Shown here: one piece after another, positions 41,455 through 44,740 of the stretch | Numbering within the stretch: the stretch's first letter is position 1 | Layout of the letters: each line of letters begins with the position of its first letter | Origin: an uncultured Bacilli bacterium | Lineage (GTDB): Bacteria > Bacillota_I > Bacilli_A > RF39 > UBA660 | NCBI GenBank assembly: GCA_947632205.1 | Contig: CANROK010000005.1 | Span: 1 to 44,740, forward strand | DNA: 44,740 nt | Direction: 5' to 3' | Translations under genes and position numbers: made by a program | Notes under the pieces: generated by a model | Seen by the model: only the letters and a program-made list of their open reading frames with translations | Databases searched by the model: none | What the model was told of the DNA's origin: nothing

Positions 41455-41536
41455 ATATTAAAACTATAAATAGTAAAAATAATAAAAGGAAGATAATTAT
41501 TACTAAAGATAGAATTAAACAATCCTTCTTGTTCAT
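41453..41536 (-). CDS. 27-aa hydrophobic peptide, candidate type I toxin (MNKKDCLILSLVIIIFLLLFLLFIVLI)
   Basis: ATG 41536, SD GGGGAGG at 41544-41550 with 7-nt spacing, TAA at 41453-41455; absent from the ORF track because of size. Confidence 0.65.
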   Translation of the reverse strand: MNKKDCLILSLVIIIFLLLFLLFIVLI

Positions 41537-41599
41537 AGCATCGCCTCCCCTCTTTTTAGAAGTTTGGCTCCACCTAACTTATTAAATGCTCCTAAATTA

Positions 41600-41628
41600 A
41601 TTATATAATGTACTAAATTAATTGGCAA
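41600..41628 (-). promoter_or_regulatory. Promoter of the candidate toxin mRNA
   Basis: Minus strand TTGCCA-N17-TATAAT; predicted TSS about 41593. Confidence 0.75.
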
Positions 41629-41674
41629 CGGACATTTTCATATAATGAAGAAATTTTTATATTACTTCTCAATA

Positions 41675-41728
41675 ATTAATTTTTATGGTATTTTGTATTT
41701 AGCAAGAAAATTTGTATAAAATAAAAAA
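41675..41728 (+). repeat. Partial copy 2 of antitoxin-RNA promoter/leader
   Basis: TTTTTATGGTATTTTGTATTTAGCAAGAAAATTTGTATAAAATAAAAAA, about 50 bp near-identical to 41319-41368, then diverges. Confidence 0.8.
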
Positions 41729-41757
41729 GTCAAACCAACTTTGGCCCGACTTTATTT
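41726..41757. terminator. Bidirectional terminator
   Basis: AAAGTC-aaa-CCAA-ct-TTGG-ccc-GACTTTATTTT. Confidence 0.6.
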
Positions 41758-42390
41758 TCTAACCAATGATTTTGAGTTGTCTTCTTTAGGAGAAGTTATT
41801 TCTTTTATTGTATTTTCTAATGTCTCAACGATAGATTCAATTGGGACGCCACTCTCATAAGTTGTTAATACCATATTTGATAAAGCTTCTAAACTCGCAT
41901 TAATTTGATCAACTCGTTCTTGCTTATTGCCTACCATAATATCATTAAAGTCAATAAATTCTTGTTCATTATCTATTGAAACCTTTTTACAAAAAAATAC
42001 TGTTCCTTGTCCAATTAAAATTCCAATTTCAAAACCAACTTCATTTAGTATAATTTTATAATAGTTACCAAATTTACATGGTATTGGATAAATATAATTT
42101 TCATTTGCATATTTTTTAATTCCTAAATAGAATAAACTTAAATTTCCAACATTTTCTTTATCAGTATCATTTATTCTTTCTGGAAAATATAGCCAATCAT
42201 TATCACAAAAACGATTTTTATCTTTAGTAAAGTTACTAAGCCAATCTAAGTAACTTGTATTAGACATTAAAGAATTAATCTTTTCATTTTTAACTTTTTT
42301 TTCTTCAATATAATTATCAAACCACTTTTTTATTTTTGCTTTTTCTTTTGGTGTTTTCATTTCTTTCAATATTTTTGTTGCTGCATCCAT
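41752..42390 (-). CDS. Hypothetical protein, flanked by antitoxin-RNA repeat copies
   Basis: 212-aa ORF with RBS GAAAGGAA; N-terminal charged helix. Confidence 0.6.
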   Translation of the reverse strand: MDAATKILKEMKTPKEKAKIKKWFDNYIEEKKVKNEKINSLMSNTSYLDWLSNFTKDKNRFCDNDWLYFPERINDTDKENVGNLSLFYLGIKKYANENYIYPIPCKFGNYYKIILNEVGFEIGILIGQGTVFFCKKVSIDNEQEFIDFNDIMVGNKQERVDQINASLEALSNMVLTTYESGVPIESIVETLENTIKEITSPKEDNSKSLVRK

Positions 42391-42460
42391 ATTATAATTT
42401 CCTTTCTCTTTATATACTATTATAACACATATTTCAATTTTGACATTATCATTTAATGCT

Positions 42461-42597
42461 CCAATATAACTTGTTTAAATGCTAATTTATTGTATTATGT
42501 ATCTAGCAAGAAAATTTGCATAAAATAAAAAAGGAAGATTCAATATCGCGTGTTGAGTGTTGCCAATAAGTTTTGATTCCACCTAAATCAAGCTAAT
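42461..42597 (+). repeat. Copy 3 of the antitoxin-RNA region (promoter to terminator 5' arm), without a toxin ORF
   Basis: TTGTTT-N16-TATTAT then AGCAAGAAAATTTGCATAAAATAAAAAAGGAAGATTCAATATCGCGTGTTGAGTGTTGCCAATAAGTTTTGATTCCACCTAAATCAAGCTAAT. Confidence 0.85.
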
Positions 42598-42678
42598 AAA
42601 TTGTACCCATAAAAATAAATTATTAAAAATTAAAATGAGAAGTTTAGTATAGCTTCTTTTTTTTAATGCAATAAAAAA

Positions 42679-42706
42679 ATGTTGATAACTAAATAGTTAC
42701 CAACAT
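42679..42706 (-). terminator. Terminator after the 42713 gene
   Basis: Minus strand ATGTTGGTAACTA-ttt-AGTTATCAACATTTTTTT. Confidence 0.75.
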
Positions 42707-42712
42707 TCATCT

Positions 42713-44740
42713 TTAACTACTAAATTTATAATACAATAATAAATCTTTTTTATTAACTTTATCCTTATTAATAGTGTTAATATAATTATCATTTACTTCA
42801 TTTTCAGATAAAGCTCTATCATATATAAGGAAATCACTAAATGTTGTTAGAGAATAATCGCTTGTCGATTGAGCTAAATTTTCATCATCTGGGTAACCAC
42901 CTAAATAAAATGGTAATTTACTTGTACTTAATTCTGCAATTTCAGCGCTATTTTTTTGACCATTAAGATATATTGTAAGATTACCTTTATCATATACGGC
43001 AACTAGTGTGTTCCATTTACTAAGTTCTATTGTTCCAAAATTTAAAGTTTTCATCTTATACCAAGAATCATAAATATCTATATAAGGATTATTAGCGCCT
43101 CTGTACATTGAAAAGTCAAAACCATTTCTTTCAGATCCACTAACTATATTACCACCAAAGCATTGAAAATCATTATTAGTATATCCATTCCATTTTACCC
43201 GCATTATAACTGTCATTGTTTGATTAAAGTCATAACCTGCAAGTCCACAATCAACATAGCCCATTTTTTGTTCATTACTAGTAGTTACTCCTTCTTCATT
43301 CCATTCTGCAGCATAACTTATACCATAATTATTATTACCACTTAAATCTTGAACATATCCATCCATATTATTAGCAATAATATATGGATTATCTTTTTCT
43401 CCTGTTGTTCCTTCTTTTAAGATTATATCTGGTGTAAGATAGAAAACTGGACGAACTCCACCGTCGTAGAATAGGTTGTTGCTGCGGTTCACAGGCCCGT
43501 AGGAATCCACCAACCATCCACTAACAATAGTGCCACGGACGCCGTATCTACTTATTAGCCATTCATATGACGTACGGGTGTTATATCCATCTTTGCTGTA
43601 GTGCATCCATGCATTTTTGGCTGTGCTATAACTTCCTGGTTTTCCTCCTGGGTAGGCGTAGTAATAATCATGTATGTATTGTAAGCCAATTTTAGCTTTT
43701 ATACTATTTGGAAATTGACTCTCTATTGAATATGCACTATATCCATTGTAACTATCCCACTCCCACTCTTCTGAATCTCCATATTTCCATGTGTGATTAC
43801 TTATTTTATCTAACCATGTATTATCATTTAAATAATCATAATAACTACTATTTATAAATATATTTGTTTGACCACCATAACCAGTTCCTGTTCCTGAGCA
43901 ATTTGGATTATCGGATTTACATAAACCATTTAGTCTATTGTATAGTTTTGAGTTTGCCCATGTACATAAAGAGCCGTCTTCTCCACAATCTGTTGTTGTA
44001 TATTTATCGTTCCATCGAAATTTTATTGTACTTCCTTCTTTTATAACAGTTTCTTTTATTAGAGCTAATTCTCCATCTTCTGTTACTCCGATTATTCTAT
44101 ACATATATTTGTCTATCCCATCATCTGTTGTACATTCTGTTTGGTCTGTTGTTCCAAAACATATCCAATTATTAACACCATTTGTTCCTTGATATCTATA
44201 CATTCCTCCTACTAAATCTTCTGTTATATTTTTATTCTTATCATTTTCTCTTAATACTAATTCTATTTCTGGTATCTTCTTATATGTTATCTCTATATCT
44301 CCTTCAACTGTTGTTATTGTTAATTCATTATTTATATATGTATATTTATCACTTGATAACTCTATATTATTTTCTGTTATCTTATATCTTCCATTTTGAT
44401 AATTTTTTAAATCTAATGTTAATGTATCTCTTTCCATTACTTCTTTTGGTAAACTATCTGTTCCACTTGGAAATCCTGTATATGTTACTTTATAATATGC
44501 TCTAAATTCAAAGTTTAATAAGATATTATAATCTATATTATTTTCATCATAACTTCCACTTTTATATTTAATTGTTATTTTGAATTCTTTTTTATTTCCG
44601 CTTTTTTCTATCTTCTCTTTTAATTTATATCCTTCTATTGTATATGTTAATCTATCATCTAATCCATCGATATTATATATTCCCATATCAACATTTCCAA
44701 AGTTTGTTACTTTTACTTTATATGTTATACTTGAATCATT
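42713..44740 (-). CDS. Large surface protein, 5' end beyond window; DUF6273/C-type-lectin-like region and C-terminal LamG-like domain
   Basis: Frame is open to the window edge (NDSSITYKVKVTNFGNVD precedes the listed Met 44686); GVRPVFYL motif; YKMKTLNFGTIELSKWNTLVAVYDKGNLTIYLNGQ...FSDFLIYDRALSENEV. Confidence 0.75.
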   Translation of the reverse strand, partial: NDSSITYKVKVTNFGNVDMGIYNIDGLDDRLTYTIEGYKLKEKIEKSGNKKEFKITIKYKSGSYDENNIDYNILLNFEFRAYYKVTYTGFPSGTDSLPKEVMERDTLTLDLKNYQNGRYKITENNIELSSDKYTYINNELTITTVEGDIEITYKKIPEIELVLRENDKNKNITEDLVGGMYRYQGTNGVNNWICFGTTDQTECTTDDGIDKYMYRIIGVTEDGELALIKETVIKEGSTIKFRWNDKYTTTDCGEDGSLCTWANSKLYNRLNGLCKSDNPNCSGTGTGYGGQTNIFINSSYYDYLNDNTWLDKISNHTWKYGDSEEWEWDSYNGYSAYSIESQFPNSIKAKIGLQYIHDYYYAYPGGKPGSYSTAKNAWMHYSKDGYNTRTSYEWLISRYGVRGTIVSGWLVDSYGPVNRSNNLFYDGGVRPVFYLTPDIILKEGTTGEKDNPYIIANNMDGYVQDLSGNNNYGISYAAEWNEEGVTTSNEQKMGYVDCGLAGYDFNQTMTVIMRVKWNGYTNNDFQCFGGNIVSGSERNGFDFSMYRGANNPYIDIYDSWYKMKTLNFGTIELSKWNTLVAVYDKGNLTIYLNGQKNSAEIAELSTSKLPFYLGGYPDDENLAQSTSDYSLTTFSDFLIYDRALSENEVNDNYINTINKDKVNKKDLLLYYKFSS

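Noticed and set aside
42505-42664. Copy 3 of the antitoxin RNA paired to its own toxin
   Set aside because: No hydrophobic small ORF with SD found on either strand next to copy 3; treated as an orphan copy
43163-44505. Plus-strand ORFs 43163, 43864, 43938, 44182
   Set aside because: Antisense to the large LamG-type surface protein gene

Overview
AT-rich Firmicutes/Mollicutes-like chromosomal segment, probably a gut Bacilli relative. No rRNA and no CRISPR array were seen; there is one tRNA (Cys). Housekeeping genes include gmk, purA, rlmB, a SigH-like sigma factor, nagZ-like GH3, a P-type Ca2+ ATPase, a MutT-type NUDIX protein and a TIGR01212-type radical SAM protein. Accessory blocks include: (i) two class-B-like sortases, each near a surface protein with a non-LPXTG sorting signal; (ii) a DUF2419/Qng1 queuosine-salvage protein beside a possible defence operon (DUF2971, TM protein, nuclease-helicase of the DUF2075/Schlafen-3 type, small ORF, MazG-like); (iii) a lipid/glycan cluster (acyl ligase, dedicated ACP, Sfp-type PPTase, two GT8, two PlsC-like acyltransferases); (iv) a convergent DNA methyltransferase and DHH-like protein pair. 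The most novel signal is just downstream of tRNA-Cys (41.3-41.6 kb). It is an unannotated 27-aa hydrophobic peptide gene with its own promoter and RBS, opposed by a convergent ~115-nt RNA that has its own promoter and terminator. That RNA is complementary to both the 3'UTR and the 5'UTR of the peptide mRNA, so the pair looks like a new type I toxin-antitoxin locus, and two further partial copies of the antitoxin RNA region lie within 1.3 kb. A second strong signal is a ~53% GC, NNC-codon-rich patch inside an otherwise AT-rich surface protein gene (43.45-43.66 kb), which resembles a diversity-generating-retroelement variable region. All calls come from reading the sequence; no searches were run.
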